From an uncultured Oscillospiraceae bacterium (GTDB taxonomy: Bacteria; Bacillota; Clostridia; Oscillospirales; Acutalibacteraceae), in the NCBI GenBank assembly GCA_900553255.1, contig USCI01000015.1, forward strand, positions 1 to 34,495: a stretch of 34,495 nt of DNA. The letters run 5' to 3'. The notes beneath the pieces are model-generated. The model was not told where the DNA came from, ran no database searches, and saw only the letters and a program-made list of their open reading frames with translations. The translations under genes were made by a program, and so were the position numbers. This document shows, piece after piece, positions 14,301-22,803 of this stretch (position 1 is its first letter; each line of letters opens with the position of its first letter).

Positions 14301-15599
14301 ATGGCAAAAGGTTCTGTAAGAAAGAAAGGCAAAAAGTGGTACGGACGCTTTTACATTGAAGATGAAAGCGGCAGAAAAGTGCAGAAAGAGTTTGCAGGCA
14401 CAGAGAGCAAAGCGGAAACAGAAGCCATGCTCCGCAAAGCGATAGCGGACTACGAGGAAAAGCAGTTTGTCGGGAAAGCGGAAAACATCACGGTAGGCGA
14501 TATGCTGGATATGTGGGTAGAGGAAGAACTGAAACCCGGCAACTTAAGCAACGGGACGGTCATGTCCTATCAGGGAACGGTCAACCGTATCAAGCAATAT
14601 CCCATTGGCAAACGCAAGCTGAAAACCGTGACCGCCGACCATTTGCAGGCGTTCATTGATTTTCTGAGCTATGGTGGGACAAACCCGGACGGGACAACTT
14701 CAAAGCCCATGAGCAAAGGATATATGCTCCTGTTCTCGGCGGTGCTGCAAAATTCCTTTCGCTTTGCGGTATTCCCGAAAAAACTGATTACCTTTAACCC
14801 TATGCAGTATGTGAAGCTAAGGGGCAGGAAGCAGGAAACGGATATTTTCTCGGACAGCAAGGAAGATACCGCCAGTATTCCTACTATCACCCATGAACAG
14901 TTCCAAAAGCTGGAGGAATTTCTCAAGGCAAAAGATAATCCCGCTTTGCTGCCTGTGCAGATAGCGTACTACACGGGGCTTCGTATCGGGGAAGTATGCG
15001 GCTTGACTTGGCAGGATATTAACCTTGAGGAACAATATCTCACGGTACGCCGCAGTATGCGCTATAACGGAACAAGGCACACAACCGAAGTGGGAACGAC
15101 AAAGCGGAGCAAAGTCCGCACCGTTGATTTCTGCGACACGCTGGCGGCAATCCTGCGGGCGGCGAGAACAGAACAACGCAAAAACCGTTTCCGCTACGGG
15201 GAGCTTTATCACCTGAACTACTACAAAGAAGTAAAGGAAAAAGGGCGCACCTATTATGAGGTTTACAACCTGCAAAGGACAGAGGAAGTCCCGGAGGACT
15301 ACAAGGAAATCTCCTTTGTCTGCCTGAGGGCAGACGGGGCGTATGAAGCGCCGAGTACGGTAGGGATTATGTGCAGAGCAGCAAAGAAGAAAGTGAAAGG
15401 GCTTGAGGATTTCCATTTCCACACGCTCCGCCACACCTACACAAGCAATCTGCTTTCCGGCGGCGCAAAGCCGAAAGATGTGCAGGAACTTCTCGGACAC
15501 TCCGATGTCAGTACCACAATGAACATCTACGCTCACTCTACAAGGGAAGCAAAGCGTACTTCCGCAAGGCTGCTGGATAAGGTGGTCGGCGGGGAATAA
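14301..15599 (+). CDS. int: Tyrosine integrase
   Basis: The 432-residue site-specific recombinase inserts and excises the element. The N-terminal arm-binding domain (GSVRKKGKKWYGRFYIEDESG) recognises short repeats at the element ends, a SAM-like core-binding domain follows (about 65-165), and the catalytic domain holds Arg228 (TGLRIGE), His374-x-x-Arg377 (HTLRHTY), His400 (LGHSD) and nucleophile Tyr410 (NIYAH). AAAGGAG precedes the ATG at 14301; the longer frame from 14229 lacks such a site. It is about 120 bases from the right end, the standard position for this element type. Confidence 0.95.
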   Translation: MAKGSVRKKGKKWYGRFYIEDESGRKVQKEFAGTESKAETEAMLRKAIADYEEKQFVGKAENITVGDMLDMWVEEELKPGNLSNGTVMSYQGTVNRIKQYPIGKRKLKTVTADHLQAFIDFLSYGGTNPDGTTSKPMSKGYMLLFSAVLQNSFRFAVFPKKLITFNPMQYVKLRGRKQETDIFSDSKEDTASIPTITHEQFQKLEEFLKAKDNPALLPVQIAYYTGLRIGEVCGLTWQDINLEEQYLTVRRSMRYNGTRHTTEVGTTKRSKVRTVDFCDTLAAILRAARTEQRKNRFRYGELYHLNYYKEVKEKGRTYYEVYNLQRTEEVPEDYKEISFVCLRADGAYEAPSTVGIMCRAAKKKVKGLEDFHFHTLRHTYTSNLLSGGAKPKDVQELLGHSDVSTTMNIYAHSTREAKRTSARLLDKVVGGE

Positions 15600-15622
15600 A
15601 AAGTTGCCCTTGTTTCGGCTCG

Positions 15623-15644
15623 TAAGGGCAAAAACAAGGGCAAA
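15623..15644 (+). repeat. Right arm-type site: tandem AAGGGCAA repeats
   Basis: This block matches 8422-8443 at the left end in the same orientation. An inverted partner (TTGCCCTTGTTT, 15604-15615) faces AAACAAGGGCAA (15632-15643), so the site may also act as a hairpin after int. A second block shared with the left end, AGCCTTGAAAA, lies at 15676-15686. The right attachment core is at 15716-15724. Confidence 0.7.
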
Positions 15645-15724
15645 CAGATAAGGTTTGAATGAAAAACAGGCGTGAAGCCTTGAAAAATCAATGGTTTTTG
15701 AGGATTAGATAGTTAAATTTAAAT

Positions 15725-16441
15725 TTTAAGTCGATGATCCTCACGCCGGCCGAAGCCCTTGCGGCGGATATCGCCGAGGTGAAGATCGAGCTGCTCAACG
15801 ACGTGCTGTATACGCCGATGCTCGATAAGGTATCCCTTAAGCTGGTGGACAGCGACGGGGAAACCGATGTGCCGGGCGACAACGAGAAGGAATACGGCTT
15901 TGTGGACGAAATGGAGAGCTTCGACCAAGTGAAGGACAAATCCGACAACTGGGAGCTGTTCGCCGATCATGCCGAAACCCATCTGAGTGTGGCCGGCAAG
16001 ACCAACGCCCGCAGCGGCTATCTGACCTACGGGCGCGACGGCCAGACCATCACCGATTTTGCCTTTGATCTGCAGGCGGCAACCGCCCATTTCAATCTGG
16101 GCAATCATATTCTGGTGAAGGTCCGTTGCGTGGGCTCCGAGGAGTGGGAAACCATTACCATGAAGGCGGCGTCCATTAAGGCGATCGACGGCCAGTACTC
16201 CTCCATCCGCCTGGTGCCGCAGGATACCCTGCCGGAAAACATCGAGGAAGTGCAGCTGATGCTGTACAACGATGTGCCCTGGACGCTGATGGTGGACCGC
16301 GTGCTGATCGACTATGCCGGCGACGGGGACGACAGGCCGAACACCGATACCGGTGTGGCCTTCCCTGCGGCGGTGTGCCTGCTGGCGGTGCTCTCCGGCG
16401 GCGCAGCGGTGAAATTTTCCCGGAAACGGAACAAGGATTGA
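15725..16441 (+). pseudogene. 3' part of the interrupted modular surface protein
   Basis: The fragment resumes the host frame after the mobile element: the rest of module three (PAEALAADIAEVKIELLNDV), a complete fourth module (EYGFVDEMESFDQVKDKSDNW to DVPWTLMVDRVLIDYAGD), a short linker, one membrane helix (VAFPAAVCLLAVLSGGAAV) and a basic tail (KFSRKRNKD). It has no signal peptide or ribosome binding site of its own, although an ATG occurs at 15734. Joined to 6900-8276 it gives about 697 residues in one frame. Lacking a cell-wall LPxTG signal, the intact protein would be held by a single C-terminal membrane helix. Confidence 0.88.
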
Positions 16442-16512
16442 TTATCCGAATCCACAGCAGGACACGCAAATCCATCTCGTATTAGTGGTTTATAAAACGC
16501 GTTAAGTCGTTT

Positions 16513-16552
16513 AAAAGTACACGCCTTCTGTCAGAAGACGTGTACTTTTTTA
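16513..16552 (+). terminator. Terminator after the interrupted gene
   Basis: AAAAGTACACG pairs with CGTGTACTTTT, with an inner CTTCT/AGAAG pair around a short loop, followed by a T-run. Confidence 0.88.
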
Positions 16553-16586
16553 CAGGAAGATGGAAAAAATTAAGGATTTTGAACAG

Positions 16587-16655
16587 AAAAACAAAATTTG
16601 GATAACTGTGTAGTGAAATCCGGACATTGTCCTAAGGATGCGGATAAGGTATACT
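16587..16655 (+). promoter_or_regulatory. Promoter with upstream GGATAACTGT motif, for the anchored secreted protein
   Basis: TTGTCC at 16627-16632 and TATACT at 16650-16655 are 17 bp apart. GGATAACTGT at 16600-16609, preceded by an A-rich block, ends 41 bp before the -10 box, exactly as at 6772-6781. The leader from about 16662 to 16909 is unusually long (about 250 bases) and holds a stem of 11 pairs (16767-16777/16782-16792) with a four-base loop and no T-run; no gene was recognised in it. Confidence 0.65.
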
Positions 16656-16909
16656 AAAGATGTCCAGAACTAGCAAAACGCGATGCATACGGACGAAAAC
16701 GTATACCTTTGAAGACTTCCGACGGTTTCTCCATATTATGGATAACCTGCACAAACAAAAGAAAAAGCGCAGCAGTCAGCCGACTGTTGCGCACAAAGAG
16801 GCAAGGAAATTTTCGGTTAAAGAGAGCACCTCAAAAGGTATAGATTACAGTACAAAAACGCGCTATGCGCGTTTAATAGGAATAAAGCAAATTGACAGGA
16901 GGCTTTCTT

Positions 16910-17809
16910 ATGAAAAAATGGACAGCGGCGCTAATGACCCTGGCAGTGGGCGTATCGGCTTTGGCTTTGCCGGCTTCGGCGGCGGAGGCTACTTTTGTGG
17001 ATACGCTCGAGGACAACTATCCCCTGGTGTACGAGATTTCCGAATGGATGCGGTATCAGAAAAACATTGAATTGGGAGTCAACACCTATTTGAAATGCAA
17101 GCCGGAGGGCCCTGGATATGAGGAGTACGAGACCCATCCGGAAAAGGCTCCGCTTCGCGAGGAATATGTCGTCTACAAAATGGACGGCGATATCACCGGC
17201 TACACGATCGACTGCATCCACGCCAACGGCCTGGGCAACGGCGAAACCGACGTGTCGGTGTATCTGTCGACAGATGCGGTCAACTGGGTGGAAGCGGATT
17301 CCGCCTACAGCGAACCGACCTATGACGACGAGATTTATATCAATCTGGAAAAGGCCTATTGGCTGAACTCCACCGTTTCCAACGCGTCCAAGTGCCCGGC
17401 GGGCTACAGCTATATTAAGATCACGCTCAACCCCTTCACGGTCAAGGACAGCTGCATGTGGAACACCGCGCTGACCGGCGTCCAGATCACCTACGAGAAT
17501 GCGGGCGCTGGCCCGGTGGAAAGCAACGACCCGACCACCACCGTGCCGGATACGACTACCCAGGGCGACGAAACAACCACTACGCCGTCTGAGCCGGAGG
17601 AGAGTACCGCTCCTTCCACCTCGTCCTCCACGACCACCACCAATGCCAACGACTCCTCTGCGCCTGCGGACACGGATACCGACACGGATGAGGGCGGCAG
17701 CATGGTCGGCGTGATTATCGGCGTAGTTGTCGCGGTAGTGGTGCTTGCCGGTGCCGGTGTGGGTGTGTATTTCTTCCTGAAGAAAAAGAAGATGAATGAA
17801 GGCAAGTAA
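16910..17809 (+). CDS. Secreted protein with Thr/Ser-rich stalk and C-terminal membrane anchor
   Basis: The 299-residue protein begins with a clear signal peptide (MKKWTAALMTLAVG to PASA, cut near residue 25). A globular part of about 180 residues contains sugar-binding-like beta-sandwich patterns (DVSVYLSTDAVNWVEADSAYSEP; YSYIKITLNPF). A Thr/Ser/Pro/Asp-rich stalk (about 205-265) follows, then a membrane helix (VGVIIGVVVAVVVLAGAGVGVYFF) and KKKK tail. No LPxTG is present. AGGAGG precedes the ATG at 16910. The design parallels the interrupted protein upstream, and both share a promoter motif. The AraC gene begins 43 bases later, so co-transcription is likely. I do not recognise a named family. 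Confidence 0.8.
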   Translation: MKKWTAALMTLAVGVSALALPASAAEATFVDTLEDNYPLVYEISEWMRYQKNIELGVNTYLKCKPEGPGYEEYETHPEKAPLREEYVVYKMDGDITGYTIDCIHANGLGNGETDVSVYLSTDAVNWVEADSAYSEPTYDDEIYINLEKAYWLNSTVSNASKCPAGYSYIKITLNPFTVKDSCMWNTALTGVQITYENAGAGPVESNDPTTTVPDTTTQGDETTTTPSEPEESTAPSTSSSTTTTNANDSSAPADTDTDTDEGGSMVGVIIGVVVAVVVLAGAGVGVYFFLKKKKMNEGK

Positions 17810-17852
17810 GCGGCCCGGCGAAAACGGCCGCTGAGAAGCAGAGGAGGACGTT

Positions 17853-18785
17853 ATGCTGCTGCCGGGGAAACAATTTGAATTCGATACCCTGTTTCAGGAC
17901 GACACCAAGGGGCGGGTCCACAGCTTTGGCCCGATTACCCTGTATCAGGTGGGAGAACTGAGCTGCATCAGCGGATATACCGTCCCTCCTCATAAACAGT
18001 GGTGCCACGAGATCAGCTATGTGATCAGCGGCGAGGGATTGTTTACCACCAATGGGGAAACCGATCTCCTTGCCGAAGGCGATATCCATTTCGCGCCCGC
18101 CAACTCGGTCCATGCGATCAAAACGGGAAACAACTCGGACCTGCGGTACGGCTACATCGGATTCGGCTTCGGCGAGGGAGAACTCGACAGGGATACGGCG
18201 CGGCTGCGCGCGTTCTTTGAAGAAACCACTGTATTCAAGGCCACCGACCACAGCGAACTGATCATCCCGGTGCTGCGCAATCTTGATGAGCTGTACAACC
18301 GGGCGGAGTTTTACGAGATGATGGTGGAAACCTATCTGCTGCAGATTCTCGTCTCGGTTTACCGCTCCTTCTCGCGGCAGTCCCTTCAGGTGTACTTTCC
18401 CACCGTTTCCTCTGAATCGGTGGGACGGTCCATCTACTCGGTCATCAAATACATCGACAACAACATCTTTGAGAAGCTCGGCGTAAAGGAAATCGCCCAG
18501 ACGGTGGGCTACAACTACTCCTATATCTCCAACGCCTTCAAAAAAAGCACCGGGATGACCATTCAGCGTTATATCAGCAACAAAAAAATGCAGAAGGCAA
18601 TCGAACTGATGAAATACGGAAAAATCAGTGTGGCACAGGTTGCACAGCGGCTCAATTACGCCAATGTGCAGTCGTTTAACAAGGCGTTTAAGCGCACGAT
18701 GGGCTGCGCGCCCACCGAGTTCCTCCGGCGAAGCAGCGGCGATATGGTGCCGCTGGATATTCCGGATCAGGAAGGCAAGGGCTGA
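17853..18785 (+). CDS. AraC-family regulator with N-terminal cupin sensor
   Basis: The 310-residue protein has an N-terminal cupin-like sugar-sensing domain (VPPHKQWCHEISYVISGEGLFTTNGETDLLAEGDIHFAPANSVHAI pattern, about residues 45-95) and a C-terminal AraC DNA-binding domain with two helix-turn-helix units (about 205-300: VKEIAQTVGYNYSYISNAFKKSTGMT and VAQVAQRLNYANVQSFNKAFKRTMGCAPTEF). GAGGAGG precedes the ATG. Position directly before the ABC cluster suggests it activates the cluster in response to an imported sugar, and it is the obvious candidate for binding the GGATAACTGT motif at the two surface-protein promoters. Confidence 0.92.
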   Translation: MLLPGKQFEFDTLFQDDTKGRVHSFGPITLYQVGELSCISGYTVPPHKQWCHEISYVISGEGLFTTNGETDLLAEGDIHFAPANSVHAIKTGNNSDLRYGYIGFGFGEGELDRDTARLRAFFEETTVFKATDHSELIIPVLRNLDELYNRAEFYEMMVETYLLQILVSVYRSFSRQSLQVYFPTVSSESVGRSIYSVIKYIDNNIFEKLGVKEIAQTVGYNYSYISNAFKKSTGMTIQRYISNKKMQKAIELMKYGKISVAQVAQRLNYANVQSFNKAFKRTMGCAPTEFLRRSSGDMVPLDIPDQEGKG

Positions 18786-18796
18786 CAGGGACTTTC

Positions 18797-18817
18797 GGCC
18801 CGGTGCAGCACCGGGCC
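18797..18817 (+). other. Intercistronic hairpin between the regulator and the SBP gene
   Basis: GGCCCGGTG (18797-18805) and CACCGGGCC (18809-18817) form a perfect nine-bp stem with a three-base loop. No T-run follows, so it is more likely an attenuating or mRNA-stabilising element than a full terminator. No promoter was seen before 18888, so the operon probably reads through. Confidence 0.55.
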
Positions 18818-18887
18818 CGGGGACAGAATCTGCTGCGCCGTTAACGGGGGTTCCCTGAGTCGCGGCAAGAAAGGAATGGTTCAGGCC

Positions 18888-21764
18888 ATGATGGGTTGTT
18901 CAGCAAGGTCACGGCTTTTTGCGGCGCTGGCGGCGTTCTGCCTGCTGGCGGGGGGGATTCCGGTCACCGCCGAAGAGACGGAGACGGCCGGCGAGCCGTC
19001 CGCCGTCACAGCGGATGAGGAGAGCTATTACGCCTATTACACCCGTTACAGCGGGACGCCGATGGCATCGGCTGAGCTTCCGCTTGCCCTCGGCGATGGA
19101 ACACTTTCGGCCGAAGGTGCCGGACGGCTCGAGTATCTCGGCGAGGATGCCGTGAGGCTGGAGCCGGATGGGTATATCGAATGGTCATTCACCATTCCCG
19201 AAGAAGCGCGGTATACGCTGCAGATCCGGTATGCGGCTGCGCAGGACGACGGCCGGGATCTGACCATCGGGCTTCAGCTCGACGGGCAGACGCCCTTCAC
19301 CCAGGCGGAATCCACCCCGCTGAGCCGCATCTGGCAGGACGGGCCTGCAAGGCAGGACAGCCGCGGCAACGATCTGATCCCTGAACAGGAAGAGATCATT
19401 GCCTGGCAGGATGTCCGCCTGATCGACAACAGCTCCTACATGACCGAGCCGTATGCGCTCTATCTGACCGCCGGCACCCACACGCTGCGGCTGTATGCGG
19501 GCGAGGAACCGCTGGTGCTGTCCCGGGCCGTGCTTGGCGGCATGCCGGAGGTGCCCACCTATGCGCAGGCGCTCGCCTCCTACGAGCAGCAGGGGCTCAC
19601 GCCGGTGGGGGAGATATGCCTGACCCAGCAGGGGGAGGATATCACCCTGAAATCCCATCGCACGCTGTATCCGGTTTACGACCGGTCGAATGCGTCCACT
19701 GTGCCGAACGATCCGGCGCTCATCAAGCGCAACGTGATCGGTCAGAGCAACTGGTCGCAGTCCGGCATGTGGATTTCCTACACCATACCGGATGTCCCGG
19801 AGGACGGGCTATACTGCCTGACCATCAAATACCGGCAGAACACTCAGCTGGGCATGTCGGTGTTCCGCAACATCTACATAAATAACGAGCTGCCGTACGA
19901 GGAGCTGCGCAATGTCCGGTTTCCCTTCGGGTTCGGCTGGGAAAACCTGACGGTGGCGGATGAGAACGGCACCCCGTATTACGTCTACCTGAAAAAGGGC
20001 GACAACACCATCGCGTTTGAGGCGACGGTGGGAAGCTGGTCCGAAATCCTGCAGGAGGCTGACGCCCTTGCTTCCGAAATGAACGATCTGTACCGCAGGA
20101 TTATCATGGTGACCAGCACCAATCCGGATACCTACCGCGACTACTTCCTGGAGCGGGAAATCGACGGGCTGCAGGATATCCTGCAGGATTTGTCCGACCG
20201 GCTGGCGGCGCTGGCCGACCGTTTTGATGAGGTCAACGGGGAGAAATCCAGCCAGTCGGAGCTGCTGCGCCGTGCCAGTGAACAGATGGGCGAGTTTGCC
20301 GCCCGGCCGGCGGAGATACCGGAGCGGCTTTCGCGGTTCCAGGAAAACATCGCTTCGCTGTCCGAGTGGCTGCTGACCAGCCAGTCACAGCCGCTGGAAA
20401 TCGACTACTTCATGCTTCACGGGACACAGGCCGAGCTGCCCAAGGCGCGCGGCAGCTTCTGGGAAAACCTGAAATTCGGTTTCCTGCAGTTCCTGGCGGC
20501 CTTCGCGGATGACTACGACACCATGGCTGATTACGGCGACGGCACCCAGTCGGTGATTACCGTATGGATCAACGACGGCCGCGACCAGGCGCAGGTGCTC
20601 AAGGACATGATCAACGACGGGTTTACCAGCGAGACCGGCATTCCGGTCAACGTCAATCTGGTGCAGGGCGGCCTGATCGAGGCAACCCTTTCCGGCAACG
20701 GGCCGGATGTGGCGGTGGGGGTCGCCCGCGGCCAGCCGGTCAACCTGGCCAGCCGGAACGCGCTGGCGGCGCTCGATGAGCAGCAAGGCTTTGCCGATGT
20801 TGCCGGCCGGTTCGGCAGCGATGCGCTGGTGCCATACAGCTACCGCGGCAGCACCTATGCGCTGCCAATGACCCAGTATTATCTGGTGGGTTTTTACCGC
20901 ACCGATATCTTCGAGGAACTGGGGCTGACGGTGCCGCAGACCTGGGAAGAGCTGTTCGATGTGGCGGCGGTACTGCAGCGTAACAACATGACGGTGGGGC
21001 TGCCGTATACCGCCATCACGGCTTCGGCGGCAGTGGACGCCGGCGTGGGGGCAAAGGATCTTTACCCGACGCTGCTGATGCAGTACGGCGGCAGCTATTA
21101 CAACGACGACCTGTCGGCGACCGAGCTGGATTCCGCGCAGGCGCTCGAGGCCTTCAAAACCTGGACGAATTTTTACACCAAATACGGCTTTGATCTCAGC
21201 TACGATTTCAATACCCGGTTCCGTACCGGCGAAATGCCGTATGCGATCGCGGCCTATACCATGTACGGCACCCTGTCCGCCGCTGCGCCCGAGATCCGCG
21301 GGCAGTGGGAAATGACCCTGATGCCGGGCGTGCTCAATGAGGAAACCGGAGAGATCGACCGCACCGGCGGTGCTTCCGGCTCCGCGGTGGTCATGTTTGA
21401 TAAGGCAGAGGACAAGGAAGCCTGCTGGAAGTTCATGGAATGGCTCACGCGGGCAGACGTACAGGCCGAATTCGGCAACCGCATCGAAAGCCAGCTCGGA
21501 CCGTCGGCGCGCTATGCGACGGCGAATCTCGAGGCCTTCGGAGAGCTGAACTGGTCGCGCGATGAGCTGGCGGTGCTCTCCGCCCAGCGGGCATTCATCC
21601 GGGAGGTGCCGGAGCTGCCGGGCAGCTACTTTACCTCCCGCTGTCTGGACAACGCCTTCCGCGATGTGTTGTACAACAACCGCAACCCGCGCACCGCGCT
21701 GGAAAAGGAAAACGACACGATCAACCGGGAAATTCTCCGCAAACGCGAGGAGCTCGGCTACTGA
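18888..21764 (+). CDS. Giant extracellular solute-binding protein fused to carbohydrate-binding-like domains
   Basis: The roughly 958-residue protein starts with a signal peptide (RSRLFAALAAFCLLAGGIPVTA) without a usual lipobox. Two CBM6/galactose-binding-like domains follow (about 45-215 and 245-385; YIEWSFTIPEEARYTLQIRYA, GMWISYTIPDVPEDGLYCL), then a helical stretch (about 385-510, heptad-rich) and a family 1 periplasmic-binding fold (about 545-890: VITVWINDGRDQAQVLKDMI, GPDVAVGVARGQ, WEELFDVAAVL). Ordinary sugar-binding proteins are about 430 residues. AAAGGA lies twelve bases before the ATG at 18888; an ATG at 18876 abuts it. It is followed by two permease genes. It probably captures a large or polymeric glycan at the surface. 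Confidence 0.85.
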   Translation: MMGCSARSRLFAALAAFCLLAGGIPVTAEETETAGEPSAVTADEESYYAYYTRYSGTPMASAELPLALGDGTLSAEGAGRLEYLGEDAVRLEPDGYIEWSFTIPEEARYTLQIRYAAAQDDGRDLTIGLQLDGQTPFTQAESTPLSRIWQDGPARQDSRGNDLIPEQEEIIAWQDVRLIDNSSYMTEPYALYLTAGTHTLRLYAGEEPLVLSRAVLGGMPEVPTYAQALASYEQQGLTPVGEICLTQQGEDITLKSHRTLYPVYDRSNASTVPNDPALIKRNVIGQSNWSQSGMWISYTIPDVPEDGLYCLTIKYRQNTQLGMSVFRNIYINNELPYEELRNVRFPFGFGWENLTVADENGTPYYVYLKKGDNTIAFEATVGSWSEILQEADALASEMNDLYRRIIMVTSTNPDTYRDYFLEREIDGLQDILQDLSDRLAALADRFDEVNGEKSSQSELLRRASEQMGEFAARPAEIPERLSRFQENIASLSEWLLTSQSQPLEIDYFMLHGTQAELPKARGSFWENLKFGFLQFLAAFADDYDTMADYGDGTQSVITVWINDGRDQAQVLKDMINDGFTSETGIPVNVNLVQGGLIEATLSGNGPDVAVGVARGQPVNLASRNALAALDEQQGFADVAGRFGSDALVPYSYRGSTYALPMTQYYLVGFYRTDIFEELGLTVPQTWEELFDVAAVLQRNNMTVGLPYTAITASAAVDAGVGAKDLYPTLLMQYGGSYYNDDLSATELDSAQALEAFKTWTNFYTKYGFDLSYDFNTRFRTGEMPYAIAAYTMYGTLSAAAPEIRGQWEMTLMPGVLNEETGEIDRTGGASGSAVVMFDKAEDKEACWKFMEWLTRADVQAEFGNRIESQLGPSARYATANLEAFGELNWSRDELAVLSAQRAFIREVPELPGSYFTSRCLDNAFRDVLYNNRNPRTALEKENDTINREILRKREELGY

Positions 21765-21816
21765 TCACTCCCGGAAACGGAGTCCCGGCTGAGGGACCTT
21801 TAGAAGAAATGGGGTT

Positions 21817-22743
21817 ATGGCTATGGCTTTTGGTCATCGGCAGCCAAAGGAAAAACTGAGCAAGCGCCTGAAGGAAAGCCGCGTGGCGTATTTACTGATG
21901 GCGCCGTATATGGTGCTGTTCATCCTGCTGACGGTGATCCCCGTGGTGGCGGCGATCGCGCTGAGCTTTACCTATTTCAACATGCTGGAAATGCCGAGCT
22001 TTGTCGGGCTGATGAATTACGAACGGCTGCTGCTGGATGATGAGGTTTTTCCGATCGTGCTCAAAAACACGCTGCTGTTCGCCTTTCTGACCGGGCCGAT
22101 CAGCTACCTGATCTCCTTTTTCTGTGCCTGGCTGATCAACGAATTCGGCCCCAAGCTGCGCTCGGTCTTCACCTTCGCTTTTTATGCACCGACGCTGACC
22201 GGCAACCTGTATATTATCTGGACCTACCTGTTTTCCGGCGACCAGTACGGCATCATCAACAGTGCCCTGATGAACCTGGGTATCATTGCCGAGCCGGTGC
22301 AGTGGCTCAGCGACCCGAGCACGGTGCTTATCGTGCTGGTAATCGTACAGCTGTGGTCGAGCTTCGGCGTGGGTTTCCTGACCTTCATCGCCGGCTTTCA
22401 GTCGAACGACCGCAGCCTCTCTGAAGCGGCGGGCATCGACGGGGTCAAAAACCGCTGGCAGGAGCTGTGGTATGTCACCCTGCCTTCCATGGCGCCGCAG
22501 CTGATGTTCAGCGCGGTGATGCAGATTGCGGCGAGCTTCGGCGTGGGCTCCGTCATCCAGTCGCTCGCCGGCTTTCCCACCACCCAGTACAGTGCGGATA
22601 CCCTGCTGACCTACATGCTCGACGTGGGTACGGTGCGCTTTGAAATGGGATACGCTTCCACCATTGCGGTGTTCCTCTTCCTGATGATGCTTCTGACGAA
22701 CTTTGTGGTCACCCATCTCCTGCGGCGCTTCGGCACCGACTGA
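21817..22743 (+). CDS. Sugar ABC transporter permease (MalF-like), importer 1
   Basis: The 308-residue membrane protein has six hydrophobic segments, starting with VAYLLMAPYMVLFILLTVIPVV, and the ATPase-contacting EAA loop SEAAGIDGVKNRWQELWYVTLPSM at about 205-228. It belongs to the MalF/UgpA group of carbohydrate importers. The start is uncertain: ATG 21817 and ATG 21823 are both in frame and the ribosome binding site is weak. It pairs with the next gene and the upstream binding protein. No ATPase gene is present in the cluster. Confidence 0.9.
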   Translation: MAMAFGHRQPKEKLSKRLKESRVAYLLMAPYMVLFILLTVIPVVAAIALSFTYFNMLEMPSFVGLMNYERLLLDDEVFPIVLKNTLLFAFLTGPISYLISFFCAWLINEFGPKLRSVFTFAFYAPTLTGNLYIIWTYLFSGDQYGIINSALMNLGIIAEPVQWLSDPSTVLIVLVIVQLWSSFGVGFLTFIAGFQSNDRSLSEAAGIDGVKNRWQELWYVTLPSMAPQLMFSAVMQIAASFGVGSVIQSLAGFPTTQYSADTLLTYMLDVGTVRFEMGYASTIAVFLFLMMLLTNFVVTHLLRRFGTD

Positions 22744-22803
22744 GGCGGGACGACTCGGGCACGGTTTGCGGCCGTAACCACGGCGAAAGGAATGGTCGTC
22801 TGT

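Larger units (their letters stand above)
8277..15724 (+). mobile_element. Integrative mobilizable element with arsenic resistance cargo
   Basis: About 7.45 kb of visibly lower GC content interrupts a host gene. In order it holds tnpV, the arsenic operon, a KTR protein, a MobA/MobL relaxase, a candidate oriT, an excisionase, an XRE repressor and a tyrosine integrase at the right end. Arm-like repeats occur near both ends in direct orientation (8422-8443 and 15623-15644; 8334-8344 and 15676-15686), and a 9-bp near-identical core marks the junctions. No type IV secretion genes are present, so transfer would need a helper element. The exact ends are uncertain by a few bases because of the AT-rich core. 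Confidence 0.88.

Noticed and set aside
8277..15724. A complete conjugative element
   Set aside because: No coupling protein or type IV secretion genes are present, so it can only be mobilized.
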